Assembly (NCBI GenBank): GCA_036675565.1 | Contig: JAKFER010000175.1 | Coordinates: 1 to 56,050 of the forward strand | Reading direction: 5' to 3' | From: JACCYQ01 sp036675565 | GTDB taxonomy: Bacteria; Bacteroidota; Bacteroidia; Chitinophagales; Chitinophagaceae | Length of the DNA: 56,050 bases | Shown here: positions 40,454 through 50,296 of the stretch, in pieces | Position numbering within the stretch: position 1 is the stretch's first letter | How the letters are laid out: every line of letters starts with the position of its first letter | Program-made: the position numbers and the translations under genes | The notes under the pieces: generated by a model | Told to the model about the DNA's origin: nothing | What the model saw: only the letters and a program-made list of their open reading frames with translations | Databases searched by the model: none

Positions 40454-41872
40454 ATGAAAAAAGTTTGTTTGTTTATTGCCGTTCTGATGAGTGTTGCCCA
40501 TCTTGATGCCCAAACGGTTTCCGGTAAATTAGCCAAAGCCTATGCTTTATTCGAAAAGGATGAACAATTGAAATTTGCTTCCGCTTCTTTATATGTGATC
40601 AATGCAAAAACGGGTGCGGTTGTATTCGATAAAAACAGCCGAGTAGGATTATCGCCAGCATCTACGCAAAAAGTAATTACGGCTGCAACGGCAATGGCTT
40701 TGCTGGGTAATCAGTTCCGTTACGAAACCAATTTTTACAATGCATTATCCATTCAATCACCTGCAGAAAATAACCTGCTTGTTATTGGTTCCGGCGATCC
40801 CAGTTTTGGCAGCTGGCGCTATGCCGCTACAAAAGAAGAACATGTTTTTAAACAAGTGGCCAATGCTATTAAAGAAAAGAATATTCCAGGGTTTAATGGA
40901 GCATTGATCGTAAATGATTTTTTTATTAATAACGAAGGCATTCCCAATGGTTATAATTGGGTAGATATTGGTAATTATTATGGTGCCGGTCATTATCGAT
41001 TAAACTGGAGAGAAAATCAATACGATATCGCCTTTAAAACGGGAGACAAAGGCTTGTCGGAGATGGTTTCTGTGAAGCCAGCCATTCCCGGTATTATTTT
41101 CGATAACCAGGTAACCGCTGGTAAAAAGGGTAGTGGTGATAATGCTTATATTTATTTTGTTCCGGGTTCTGAAAAAATGGTGATCAAAGGAACCGTTCCA
41201 CCAAATGAAAACGCATTCACCATTTCCGGGGCCGTTCCCAATCCATCCAGGTTTTTTGCAACCCATTTGATTGATTACCTGGAACAACCTTCTGTCCGGT
41301 TAAAAATTAATAATGGTTATCAACCAAAAAAACTAAATAATGCAGAAACCGGTGAAGATGATTTTGCCATTTATAAACTGGAACCGGTATATACACATCG
41401 ATCGCCCACCATGGACTCCATCGTTTACTGGTTTTTACGACGGAGTATTAATTTGTATGGAGAAGCTTTGGTTAAAACCATTGCATTGCATTATAAACAA
41501 AAACCCTCTATGGAAAACGGGTTAAAATTTTTAAATAATTTCTGGAAAACACAGGGAATTGATGCCCATGAATTGAATATGTATGATGGCTCTGGCCTGT
41601 CACCATCCAACAGGGTAACGACCAAAGCACAGGTAGCTGTTTTATCCTTTGCCAGGGAACAAAAATGGTTTAACCAGTACAAGAATGCATTTCCTGAATT
41701 TAATGGAATGAAAATGAAAAGTGGAACCATTGCAGATGTAAAAGGATTTGCCGGATATCACACCGCAAAAAACGGAACGGAATATATTTTTTCTTTTTTG
41801 GTAAATAATTATTCCGGTTCATCATCTGCATTGGTACAAAAAATGTACAAAGTGCTGAATGAAATTAAATAA
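40454..41872 (+). CDS. dacB: D-alanyl-D-alanine carboxypeptidase/endopeptidase (PBP4, DacB type)
   Basis: A periplasmic penicillin-binding protein of 472 residues. The start is ATG 40454, which begins a signal peptide (MKKVCLFIAVLMSVAHLDAQ); an upstream frame begins with a non-signal stretch. The nucleophile motif is SPASTQK (Ser70, Lys73), the second motif DGSGLSPSNRV, and the third KSGTIADVKGFAGY. A large inserted region between the first two motifs is typical of class C low-molecular-weight PBPs. It trims or cleaves D-Ala peptides in murein. It is monocistronic and convergent with the site-2 protease. Confidence 0.93.
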   Translation: MKKVCLFIAVLMSVAHLDAQTVSGKLAKAYALFEKDEQLKFASASLYVINAKTGAVVFDKNSRVGLSPASTQKVITAATAMALLGNQFRYETNFYNALSIQSPAENNLLVIGSGDPSFGSWRYAATKEEHVFKQVANAIKEKNIPGFNGALIVNDFFINNEGIPNGYNWVDIGNYYGAGHYRLNWRENQYDIAFKTGDKGLSEMVSVKPAIPGIIFDNQVTAGKKGSGDNAYIYFVPGSEKMVIKGTVPPNENAFTISGAVPNPSRFFATHLIDYLEQPSVRLKINNGYQPKKLNNAETGEDDFAIYKLEPVYTHRSPTMDSIVYWFLRRSINLYGEALVKTIALHYKQKPSMENGLKFLNNFWKTQGIDAHELNMYDGSGLSPSNRVTTKAQVAVLSFAREQKWFNQYKNAFPEFNGMKMKSGTIADVKGFAGYHTAKNGTEYIFSFLVNNYSGSSSALVQKMYKVLNEIK

Positions 41873-41900
41873 TGCAGTGGAAGTTTTTATTCATCTCATT

Positions 41901-42887
41901 TCAAAAAAACCGCAATGGTAACGATAGCCAGGCGGGTACAAAGAAGCATGCGATCCAGATGATGATCACCAATAATTTTCCGCCAACAGACAGATCCTGG
42001 TAAAGTGATCTTTGCAATACACTTTGTATCCCGCTAACCACTTTGTATTCATTTTCCGCATAAGCATAGGGGGGAGCCGGGGAAAGATCTTTATAATCAG
42101 CACTGTGCCTGATCAACGCATTCCTGATCTGCCAGTACTCCTGGTCTGTAAGATCATTGTAATCTTTATCCAGGTCAATGCCTTCATCTTCCAGCCTGTT
42201 GGTTAGCCGGTCATATTGCACATCGGTAAACAGCCTGATCAACAGCATGACAGGAAAAATCAATAACGGGTAAAAAGAAATGGCCCATGCAAAAATGCCC
42301 ATAGCTATTGCAGATAAAACAATAAAAATTTTACCAATAATGTGATAGCTATCAAAAAATAACCGGCTCAATAATTGACCGCCATCCAATGGATGCACGG
42401 GTAGTAAATTCAAAACATTCAGGTAAATTAAAATCCATGCAATACGTTCCAGCATGTAGTCATTGTAATACCCGGAGAGGTAATAAATGATGACTCCTAA
42501 GATAATGCCCGGTACAGGACCTGCTAGTAAAATAATGGCAGATTGTTTTTGCGAAACTTCATTTTTGCTGCCCGTAACATAGGCCCCCATGAGTGGAATA
42601 AAAAAAATACCGAGGTCTTTGTAGTTATAGATTTTCATAGCCAGGAAATGTCCCATTTCATGAAAGATCACTACACCAGAAAGAATCAATACAAGCAACC
42701 AGTTCTGGTTAAAAAATATATAACCGATGGCAACATATAAAAAAAGACTGCTGATGGATTTTAACCAAACCTGGCTTTTTGATTTGGGTGGAGTAGCAGC
42801 CGGTTTTGGCAAAATGAGATTGGAACCGGTTTCGGTGTTGTCATCATTTTCGTTGATCTCATCATGCCGGTTTTCATTCATAGCCAT
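41901..42887 (-). CDS. Site-2 protease family (M50) membrane metalloprotease
   Basis: A 328-residue intramembrane zinc protease. About six hydrophobic helices run from ~40 to 225. The metal site is HEMGH (His76, Glu77, His80), and the third ligand is Asp168 in LLPVHPLDGGQL. A soluble stretch of ~80 residues follows, and a last hydrophobic helix closes the protein (IIIWIACFFVPAWLSLPLRFF). The N-terminal 40 residues are acidic and polar. Substrates could be anti-sigma factors or signal peptides, which cannot be told. It is 9 bases upstream of the thioesterase gene on the same strand, so an operon is likely. Confidence 0.87.
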   Translation of the reverse strand: MAMNENRHDEINENDDNTETGSNLILPKPAATPPKSKSQVWLKSISSLFLYVAIGYIFFNQNWLLVLILSGVVIFHEMGHFLAMKIYNYKDLGIFFIPLMGAYVTGSKNEVSQKQSAIILLAGPVPGIILGVIIYYLSGYYNDYMLERIAWILIYLNVLNLLPVHPLDGGQLLSRLFFDSYHIIGKIFIVLSAIAMGIFAWAISFYPLLIFPVMLLIRLFTDVQYDRLTNRLEDEGIDLDKDYNDLTDQEYWQIRNALIRHSADYKDLSPAPPYAYAENEYKVVSGIQSVLQRSLYQDLSVGGKLLVIIIWIACFFVPAWLSLPLRFF

Positions 42888-42896
42888 TTTTTAAAA

Positions 42897-43307
42897 TTAA
42901 CTAAAAAATGGTTCCAGCTTTTTTTTCAGAATATCGGGCATCGTGGTTTTTTTCATGGTTTTGGATTCCAAAAAATAAAGCACCACTTTCCCGGTATTCA
43001 GCAACTGTCCTCTTTCATTATACACTTCGTGGTGAAATTCCACTTTATGATGTAATGGTAATTCTTTCAATATCACTTTGATGGTTAACAGGTCATCATA
43101 CACCGCGGGTCTCAGGTATTTTGCATGAACATCTATAACGGGCATGATTACGCCCATTTTTTCAAGGTCGGCATATGTATACCCGAGTTGACGGATGGAT
43201 TCTGCTCTTGCCGCTTCATAGTATTGAAAATAATGGCCATGATAAACCACGCCCATCTGGTCGGTTTCAATATAACGTACACGAACTTTTGTTTCGGTAA
43301 TGAACAT
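42897..43307 (-). CDS. Acyl-CoA thioesterase (4HBT, YbgC-like)
   Basis: A 136-residue hot-dog-fold thioesterase. The active-site region is RYIETDQMGVVYHGHYFQYYEAAR (Asp16 as the likely catalytic residue), followed by DVHAKYLRPAVYDDLLTIKV and FHHEVYNERGQLLNTGKVVLYFL. In some bacteria YbgC works with the Tol-Pal system, but no tol genes are here. It lies between DoxX and the M50 protease with gaps of 3 and 9 bases, so the three form one operon. Confidence 0.9.
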   Translation of the reverse strand: MFITETKVRVRYIETDQMGVVYHGHYFQYYEAARAESIRQLGYTYADLEKMGVIMPVIDVHAKYLRPAVYDDLLTIKVILKELPLHHKVEFHHEVYNERGQLLNTGKVVLYFLESKTMKKTTMPDILKKKLEPFFS

Positions 43308-43310
43308 AAG

Positions 43311-43718
43311 TTATTTTCCAATGAGGCGATCGAGACTGACATTTCCCGGGCCAGTGAATAATAAAGCGATATACCCGCATAAAAATAAAGAAGCCTTTTC
43401 ACCTTCGCCAAAAAAATCTGCGTTATGCGAATAAAATAACGCAACAGACATGGCGATGATGAGTGGAATACACGCAAACCGGGTCAGGAATCCAACAAGT
43501 ATAAAAGCGGCGCAAAAGAATTCAGCAAAGATTACCAGGGACATGGAAGTAACAGAACCAATATTAAATGGGTCTGAAAAAGTATCTGCCCGTGATGCAA
43601 ATTTGGTCAGTTTACTATAACCATGCGGAATCATTAATGCGCCAAGTCCGATCCGCAATACCAGGGTTGCTATGGTAAAAGAAGCTGCGGAACATTTTGT
43701 GCTGAAAAGTTTTTTCAT
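43311..43718 (-). CDS. DoxX-family membrane protein
   Basis: A 135-residue inner-membrane protein with four helices. LVLRIGLGALMIPHGYSKL is the typical first helix with its His, then FAEFFCAAFILVGFLTRFACIPLIIAMSVA and SLFLCGYIALLFTGPGNVSLD, the usual family ending. The start at 43718 (MKKLFSTKCS) is preferred to the frame start at 43748 because of the short basic beginning. DoxX proteins are linked to redox or quinone-related functions, but the activity is unclear. It is the first gene of a likely operon with the thioesterase and the protease. Confidence 0.85.
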   Translation of the reverse strand: MKKLFSTKCSAASFTIATLVLRIGLGALMIPHGYSKLTKFASRADTFSDPFNIGSVTSMSLVIFAEFFCAAFILVGFLTRFACIPLIIAMSVALFYSHNADFFGEGEKASLFLCGYIALLFTGPGNVSLDRLIGK

Positions 43719-43973
43719 TTGAGTATTGGTTAATGGAAAATTTTGCAATGATAATAAAAGAATCTCTTAGCCCAACGTTTCCTGAAAAATCATTTATTGA
43801 TCATCTCATGAATCAATTTTTTTGTTGCATTTTTTATTCATTATTCTTTCCAAAATGTTAAATCATTTCTTCTTAAGCCAGTTATCCACAGGTGTTTGGA
43901 ATGATAATTGGTCATGGGTAAAATATTTAGAATCTTTACCACGTTACCGTTCACGGTTAAAGGATTAATAAAC

Positions 43974-46900
43974 ATGAAGTATATCACCTTATCATTTGTC
44001 GCCGTAATCATCGGGGTTAATTCCTATTGTCAACAAACCCGGTTTTACAACGATCCCCAGGACACTTATAAGCAGGCCAAAGAATATTTTCAAAAAGAGC
44101 AGTACAGCCTGGCTTATCCGCTGTTAAAAGAATTGGACCAGGAGAGAAAAGAAACGCATCGCATCAATGAACCCATCGTTGACCAGGAAATTCAATACTA
44201 CCTGACGGTTTGCGGGTTAAAACAAAATGAAGATAAGGCAGCCACTATGGCTACCGAATTTATTGAAGTAGAAAAGAATAATCCGCGTACGCAGATGATG
44301 AGTTTTCATTTGGCGGAATATCATTTCCGTAAAGAAAATTTCACGGAAGCCGTTCAATTATATGAGCAGGCAAACATTGCCAACTTAAGCAACCGGGAAA
44401 TAGCGGACATGAATTTCCACCAGGGATATGCATATTTCACCATGCAGAATTTTGCCGCAGCCAAACCTCTTTTCAATACCATTCGTCAAATGCCGGATGA
44501 TCCGAATTATATTGACGCTAATTATTATTATGGATTCATTGCTTTCCGCGACCGTAATTATTCGGATGCGCTGCAAAGTTTTAAAGTGGTAGAGAACGAA
44601 GAAAATTATTTGGCGGTTGTTCCATACTATATAGCGCAGATCTATTATGTGCAGGGACAAAAAGATGAGGCCATTGCCTATGCGGAACAAAAAATGAAAA
44701 GCGGTAATGCGCAATACTATGATCTCGAATTAAAACAATTATTGGGTCATGCTTATTTTGAAAAAAAGGAATATGCTAAAGCACTTCCTTATTTGGAAGA
44801 TTATGTAAACCGTTCCAAAAAAGTAAGCAGGGAAGATCTTTATGAACTTTCATATTCTTATTACGCGGCCAATAATTATAATAAGGCCATTGAAGGTTTT
44901 AAACAATTGAGTGGTAACGAAGATTCATTGAGCCAGCATTCGATGTATTTGTTGGGTGATTCTTATTTAAAAACCAACCAGAAATCAAATGCCCGGAATG
45001 CATTTTTATTCAGTGCATCAAACAGCAGCAATGTTTCGCAGAAAGAAATTTCACGGTTTAATTATGGAAAACTTTCTTACGAACTCGGTTACCAGGATGA
45101 AGCATTGAATGTGCTGCAATCGTTCATTAATGAATATCCCAATTCAACTTATATACCAGAAGCAACAGAATTAATGGTGGCGGTATTAGCCAATACCAGT
45201 AATTACCGGGATGCACTCAGCATGATTGAAAAATTACAAAATCCATCAGCCAATACCCGCCGTTTATATCCTCGCATATTGTACGGCCGTGCAACGGAAT
45301 TAGCGAATGACGGCATGCTTCCCGAGGCGGATGCCTTGCTGGATAAAGCTTTGAATGATCCCAATAACGGTTCTGTTCTGCCATTTGTACAATTCTGGAA
45401 AGGCGAGATCGCTTACAGGCAAAACAGGATTGATGATGCCATTCGTTTTTACCATGATTATATTTCTGCAGGTGCACCCACCAGTGGTGAAGTAAACAGC
45501 ATCAATGCACGGTATAACCTGGGTTACTGTTATTTCAGAAAAGAAAATTATTCAACGGCGCTTACATTCTTTGAGCAGGTGATCAAGAATCCTACGTTGA
45601 ATGCTGACCCGGTAACACAGGATGCCTATGTGCGCAGTGCGGATTGCTATTATATGGCTCGTGATTACAATCGTGCAAAAACCATGTACGATAACGTGAT
45701 CCGGTTTTCATGGCCGGCAGAAGATTATGCAACTTTTCAAAAAGCCATGATCGCCGGTATCAACAATTCGACGGAAAAAATTAATTTAATGAACACGCTG
45801 ATCAGGAAGTTTCCAAATTCTTTCCTGGTAGCAGATGCCAATATGGAAATAGCCAGTTCTTACCTGGCCAGTGAAAGATTCAGGGATGCCATTCCTTATC
45901 TTAATAATGTAATCAAAGCCAGCGGCAACTCAAGCCTGAAACCAAGGGCTATGTTACGTTTGGGACTTGTTTATTACAACCTGAATAATAATACAGAAGC
46001 ATTAAGTCAGTACAAACAATTGGTTAGCCAGTATCCCAATTCAGAAGAAGCGCAGGATGCTTTGGAAAATATTGAAACTATTTATATTGATCAAAACCAG
46101 CCAACGGAATATGCTGATTTTATGCGGGCAGCCGGCAAACCCTTAAGTGTAAGCGCAGAGGATGAACTGACGTGGACGGCAGCACAAACACAATATGAAA
46201 ATGGAAACCTGAATGATGCGCTGACTTCTTTTAATAATTACCTGCAAAGATTTCCCCAGGGAAAATATGCATTAGATGCAAATTATTTTAGTGCAGAAAT
46301 TTATTATGGACGCAAGGATTGGAAAAACGCCATGAAAGGATATGAGTATGTAGCGTCTTTATCACCCAATAAATATGCGGAAAATGCATTGTTGCTTGGC
46401 GCCCGGACTTACTTCTTTGAATTCAAGGATTATGATAAGGCAGAAGATTATTACCAGCAGTTAAAGAATACAACCAATAACCAGGAGAACAGGCTGGAAG
46501 CCATGCGGGGATTGTTAAGAAGCCAGTACCAATTAAAAAAATGGACACAGGCATTAGAGAATGCCAAAGACCTGGCAGCAGCTAAAGGAAGCAGTGCGGA
46601 TGACCGGGCGCTGGCGAATATGGCCATTGCAAAATCTCACCAGGTGAACGGTGTCTATGACCTGGCCATCACCCATTATAAAACAGTGGTTTCTTTAAAT
46701 AAAGCGGCACTGGCAGCAGAAGCACGTTACGAAATTGCCAATAGCTGGTTACAGGTTGATAAACTGGCGGAAGCAGAAAAAGCGGCTTTCGAAACCATCA
46801 ATAAATCGGGTTCCTATGATTATTGGGTAACCAAATCCTATATTTTATTGGGTGATGTTTTTTATAAGCAAAAGGATTATTTCAATGCGAAGGCCACTTT

Positions 46901-47009
46901 TCAAAGTGTTGTAGAAAATACGATCAATGCTGAATTGAAACAGGAGGCCCAAACAAAACTCAATATGGTTATTGAAGCAGAAGCCAAAGACTCTAAGGTT
47001 AGCGGTTAA
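43974..47009 (+). CDS. Large exported TPR protein
   Basis: A 1011-residue protein made mainly of tetratricopeptide repeats (at least a dozen), including FHQGYAYFTMQNFAAAKPLF, RYNLGYCYFRKENYSTALTFF, MLRLGLVYYNLNNNTEALSQY and YILLGDVFYKQKDYFNAKATF. The start ATG 43974 gives a signal peptide (MKYITLSFVAVIIGVNSYCQ), while the upstream frame does not. It resembles BamD/YbgF-like envelope TPR proteins but is far longer. It is followed by a beta-barrel gene (68-base gap) and an HU-CCDC81-type gene (3-base gap), a linkage that suggests a shared envelope function. Confidence 0.87.
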   Translation: MKYITLSFVAVIIGVNSYCQQTRFYNDPQDTYKQAKEYFQKEQYSLAYPLLKELDQERKETHRINEPIVDQEIQYYLTVCGLKQNEDKAATMATEFIEVEKNNPRTQMMSFHLAEYHFRKENFTEAVQLYEQANIANLSNREIADMNFHQGYAYFTMQNFAAAKPLFNTIRQMPDDPNYIDANYYYGFIAFRDRNYSDALQSFKVVENEENYLAVVPYYIAQIYYVQGQKDEAIAYAEQKMKSGNAQYYDLELKQLLGHAYFEKKEYAKALPYLEDYVNRSKKVSREDLYELSYSYYAANNYNKAIEGFKQLSGNEDSLSQHSMYLLGDSYLKTNQKSNARNAFLFSASNSSNVSQKEISRFNYGKLSYELGYQDEALNVLQSFINEYPNSTYIPEATELMVAVLANTSNYRDALSMIEKLQNPSANTRRLYPRILYGRATELANDGMLPEADALLDKALNDPNNGSVLPFVQFWKGEIAYRQNRIDDAIRFYHDYISAGAPTSGEVNSINARYNLGYCYFRKENYSTALTFFEQVIKNPTLNADPVTQDAYVRSADCYYMARDYNRAKTMYDNVIRFSWPAEDYATFQKAMIAGINNSTEKINLMNTLIRKFPNSFLVADANMEIASSYLASERFRDAIPYLNNVIKASGNSSLKPRAMLRLGLVYYNLNNNTEALSQYKQLVSQYPNSEEAQDALENIETIYIDQNQPTEYADFMRAAGKPLSVSAEDELTWTAAQTQYENGNLNDALTSFNNYLQRFPQGKYALDANYFSAEIYYGRKDWKNAMKGYEYVASLSPNKYAENALLLGARTYFFEFKDYDKAEDYYQQLKNTTNNQENRLEAMRGLLRSQYQLKKWTQALENAKDLAAAKGSSADDRALANMAIAKSHQVNGVYDLAITHYKTVVSLNKAALAAEARYEIANSWLQVDKLAEAEKAAFETINKSGSYDYWVTKSYILLGDVFYKQKDYFNAKATFQSVVENTINAELKQEAQTKLNMVIEAEAKDSKVSG

Positions 47010-47077
47010 GATTAATTACCGTAGATGTATAAACGAAAATAATAAGCTCAGATCATTCCTAAAGAACATTCATTTAT

Positions 47078-48718
47078 ATGAAAAAATATATTCTAGCCGC
47101 CGCACCCATTCTTTTTTTCACCGTGGCAGCCATGGCACAGGATACGACGAAGAAAAAAATGGTGGAAGTTACATCCACCTTTAAACCGGTTTTAAAAGAA
47201 GCGGCCAAGATCAATTTTAATGCGGGCCCACCGGCAACGGATACTACACGTCCCACGCTTCAATATTCCATCCCTAACCAGAATTTATTATTTAATTATC
47301 AACCCGGATCATTACAGGCGCTGGCATTGTCGGTTGATACGGCAGGCACCTGGGCCAACAGCAATTATATAAAAGCCGGTTTCGGAAGTTTAAAAACACC
47401 TTTTCTGCAGGCAGGTATCAGTTTGGGTGATGGCAGCACAGCGGGGCTGAATATTTTTGCCAAACATGTTTCAAGCCAGGGTAACAGGGATTTCCAGGAT
47501 TTCAGTAATACAAAAGTGAATCTGAAAGGGTTTTACCAAACAGGTAATAACCTGGAATGGAATGCCGGTTTAGGGATGAATAGTTTTAAGACCTATAAAT
47601 ACGGGTATGTTCCCGAAACACTCACATTTGATGACGATTCTTTATTGCAAAAATTTCAAACTTTTTCGGGTGAAGTTTCATTGAGAAATATTAACCTGAC
47701 TGAATTCGGACTCTCTTATCAACCCAAAATATCGATTGATGTTTTTTCTGATAACCTTAAAAATAGTGAGAGTAATACGGTCATAGATCTTCCATTGCAA
47801 AAAACGATTGGTGAAGGTTTCTCTGCCGGTCTTGGATTGACATTTGACCTGACGCGTTTCTCACCTGAAAATAAAACAGCGATCAATAATACCATGTATT
47901 ATTTTTCGCCATCGGTATTTTTTAAAAGACCTGCGGTTAATATACAGGCAGGTATCCGCCCAACCTGGGATAACGGAACCTTTAAATTGTTTCCAAATAT
48001 TCTTGCAGAATTTGGTTCGGGTGATGACCGCTTCACTTTCCAGGCAGGATGGACAGGTTATGTACGCAAAACGAATTACCAGTACCTGGCCAATTTCAAT
48101 CCATGGATCTGGGTGCCCACCTCATTTAATAATACCTGGATAGAAGAACGATTTGCAGGCTTTAAAGGTTCTGTGGGTGATCATTTTACCTACAACGCTA
48201 AAGTAGGTTTCAATAAATTAAATAATCAACCATTATTCTTTAATGACACTTCTGCTGCGGGTGATGGAAAATCTTTTGTTGTGGTGAATGAACCGGAAAT
48301 TTCTGTGTTGCATTTTGGTGGCGAACTGGGATACAACGTACAGGAAAAATTTTCACTGGTAACCGGGTTAACCTTAAATCAATTCAGCAAATTTAAAGAG
48401 CAGGAAAAAGCATGGGGTTTGATTCCATTAGAATTAAAAGCGGCTATGCGCATACAGGTGCTGAAAGAACTTTGGGTAACCTCTGACCTGTTTGCATGGC
48501 AGGGTGCTTTTTATATGGAAAAAGATGGCAGTGCAGAAAGATTGAAAGGTGCCATTGACCTGAATGCGGGACTTGAATTTAAAGTGTTGCCTAATCTTAG
48601 TTTGTGGACGCAATTCAATAATGTTTTGAATAAAGAATACCAGCGCTGGAATCAATATCCTGTTTATGGATTTAATTTTGCCGGTGGAATCGTATTTTCG
48701 TTCAATCAACCCAACTAG
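47078..48718 (+). CDS. TonB-receptor-like outer-membrane beta-barrel protein
   Basis: A 546-residue protein with a signal peptide (1-20, ending AAMAQ) and a long stretch of alternating amphipathic strands typical of an outer-membrane barrel. The end, LSLWTQFNNVLNKEYQRWNQYPVYGFNFAGGIVFSFNQPN, resembles the last strands of TonB-dependent receptors (NxxxKxYxxW...GFN). A plug domain is not evident: only a short segment of ~60 residues precedes the first strand (KKKMVEVTSTFKPVLKEAAK, which is similar to the beginning of a TonB-type plug). It could be a plug-less transporter or an assembly protein and likely works with the adjacent TPR and HU-like proteins. Confidence 0.75.
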   Translation: MKKYILAAAPILFFTVAAMAQDTTKKKMVEVTSTFKPVLKEAAKINFNAGPPATDTTRPTLQYSIPNQNLLFNYQPGSLQALALSVDTAGTWANSNYIKAGFGSLKTPFLQAGISLGDGSTAGLNIFAKHVSSQGNRDFQDFSNTKVNLKGFYQTGNNLEWNAGLGMNSFKTYKYGYVPETLTFDDDSLLQKFQTFSGEVSLRNINLTEFGLSYQPKISIDVFSDNLKNSESNTVIDLPLQKTIGEGFSAGLGLTFDLTRFSPENKTAINNTMYYFSPSVFFKRPAVNIQAGIRPTWDNGTFKLFPNILAEFGSGDDRFTFQAGWTGYVRKTNYQYLANFNPWIWVPTSFNNTWIEERFAGFKGSVGDHFTYNAKVGFNKLNNQPLFFNDTSAAGDGKSFVVVNEPEISVLHFGGELGYNVQEKFSLVTGLTLNQFSKFKEQEKAWGLIPLELKAAMRIQVLKELWVTSDLFAWQGAFYMEKDGSAERLKGAIDLNAGLEFKVLPNLSLWTQFNNVLNKEYQRWNQYPVYGFNFAGGIVFSFNQPN

Positions 48719-48721
48719 GTT

Positions 48722-49369
48722 ATGAACGAATTGCTTTACCAGTTTCTCATTCAGCATCAATCACTGAACCTGCCTGGCCTGGGTACATTAAACCTGGTAC
48801 GCAAACCTGCCGTGGATGATTTTGGCAGCAAATCTTTTTATCCCCCGGAATATTCATTTTCTTTCGATCATTTAAAAGAAGCGCCTTCAAAAAAATTATT
48901 CAACTGGCTGGCGCATGTTTTTAATTGTTCTGAATTTGATGCCATTAAAAAAGTAAACGAATTTGGATTCGAACTGAAACAACAAATTCAATCAGGTAAT
49001 AAAGTTAACTGGCATGGCGTAGGTATATTTCAACAAGGCCAGGATGGCGTGGTAAAATTTGAACCCCAGCCCATAAATGTTGTATATGAAAAACCTGTTG
49101 GAGCCGAAAAAGTGATCCGGGAAAATGCGGCACACCAGGTAAGGGTGGGAGAAGATTACCGGACATCGGCACAAATGACCGAAATGCTTTTTTCAGAGGA
49201 TGCACCGCGCAAAAGAAACTGGTGGTTGCTCCCGTTGATCCTTATCATCATTGCTTTTTTATTGACTGCCTGGTATTTTTCCAGCAGGGGTTTTAAACTG
49301 GGTTCAACCGGCCTGCAACAAAAAATTGAGGTGGAGCAACCGGCACCTTTGCATAAAGAAATTCAATAA
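48722..49369 (+). CDS. HU-CCDC81-type membrane protein
   Basis: A 215-residue protein. Residues ~1-90 resemble the HU/CCDC81-like domain of Bacteroidota: MNELLYQFLIQHQSLNLPGLGTLNL, EFDAIKKVNEFGFELKQQIQSGNKVNWHGVGIF. A linker leads to one transmembrane helix (~170-187: WWLLPLILIIIAFLLTAWYF), with a short C-terminal tail outside. Usually such proteins carry a C-terminal SPOR domain that binds peptidoglycan; here that is absent. The start follows the barrel stop by 3 bases, so they are co-translated. Topology suggests a link between cytoplasm and cell wall. Confidence 0.78.
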   Translation: MNELLYQFLIQHQSLNLPGLGTLNLVRKPAVDDFGSKSFYPPEYSFSFDHLKEAPSKKLFNWLAHVFNCSEFDAIKKVNEFGFELKQQIQSGNKVNWHGVGIFQQGQDGVVKFEPQPINVVYEKPVGAEKVIRENAAHQVRVGEDYRTSAQMTEMLFSEDAPRKRNWWLLPLILIIIAFLLTAWYFSSRGFKLGSTGLQQKIEVEQPAPLHKEIQ

Positions 49370-49399
49370 CAAGCTTTTTTAGTTTCTTTGTGCCCTTTT

Positions 49400-50296
49400 A
49401 TGGCACAACTTATTCATTATACTACCTGCCCGGTTTGCGACAGTACGCATTTTCAGCAAGTATTATCGGTCAAAGATTTTACCGTGAGCGAAGAAACTTT
49501 CAGCATCATGGAATGCGCCACCTGTTCTTTGCGGTTTACACAGGATGTGCCTGCCAAGAATTCCATTGGTGCATATTATGCATCGGAAGATTACATCTCT
49601 CACAGCGATACATCAAAAGGTTTGATCAATAAGGTGTATAAAAAGGTAAGGCAGATCACACTGAAACAAAAAGCCGCATGGGTACAGGCTAACAGCCATA
49701 AAAAGCAGGGAAAATTATTAGAAACAGGCAGCGGCACCGGTGCTTTTGCATCAGCAATGAAAAGCAGGGGTTGGGATGTAACAGGTTTGGAACCCGATGA
49801 AAAAGCCAGGCAGCATGCCATGGAATTGTATGAATTGAATTTGCAACCGGTTGAAGCAATTTATACCCTGCCCGCCGCATCATTCGATGCTATCGTTTTA
49901 TGGCATGTACTGGAACATGTACATGACCTGCATGATTACATGAAAAAATTCCGGGAATTATTAGCACCCGATGGTGTGCTGATCATTGCCGTTCCCAATT
50001 ACACATCGAAAGATGCAAAAATTTATGGTGAATACTGGGCCGCTTATGATGTTCCCCGGCATTTGTACCATTTTTCCCCCGCCGCCATGAAGAAATTGGT
50101 GGAAAAGCATGGCATGGTTATCAAAGACTATAAACCGATGTGGTACGACAGTTTTTACATCAGCCTGCTAAGCAGTAAATACAAAAAAGGAAAAACAAAT
50201 TGGGTGCCTGCCATATTTAACGGGATGCGGTCTAACCTGGACGCACTAACGGAGTCGCGTAACTGCAGCTCCATCACCTATATTATTCACAAATAA
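49400..50296 (+). CDS. Class I SAM-dependent methyltransferase with N-terminal zinc ribbon-like motif
   Basis: A 298-residue cytoplasmic methyltransferase. The beginning has CPVCDS and CATCSLRF, two Cys pairs that can bind zinc. The SAM motif is GKLLETGSGTGAFASAMKSRGWDVTGLEPDEKA, followed by DAIVLWHVLEHVHDLHDYMKKF. The start ATG 49400 is chosen over a TTG four codons earlier. It resembles glycan- or lipid-modifying methyltransferases in surface loci, but the substrate is unknown. Its stop (50294-50296) directly abuts the stop of the convergent cyclotransferase with no spacer. Confidence 0.85.
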   Translation: MAQLIHYTTCPVCDSTHFQQVLSVKDFTVSEETFSIMECATCSLRFTQDVPAKNSIGAYYASEDYISHSDTSKGLINKVYKKVRQITLKQKAAWVQANSHKKQGKLLETGSGTGAFASAMKSRGWDVTGLEPDEKARQHAMELYELNLQPVEAIYTLPAASFDAIVLWHVLEHVHDLHDYMKKFRELLAPDGVLIIAVPNYTSKDAKIYGEYWAAYDVPRHLYHFSPAAMKKLVEKHGMVIKDYKPMWYDSFYISLLSSKYKKGKTNWVPAIFNGMRSNLDALTESRNCSSITYIIHK

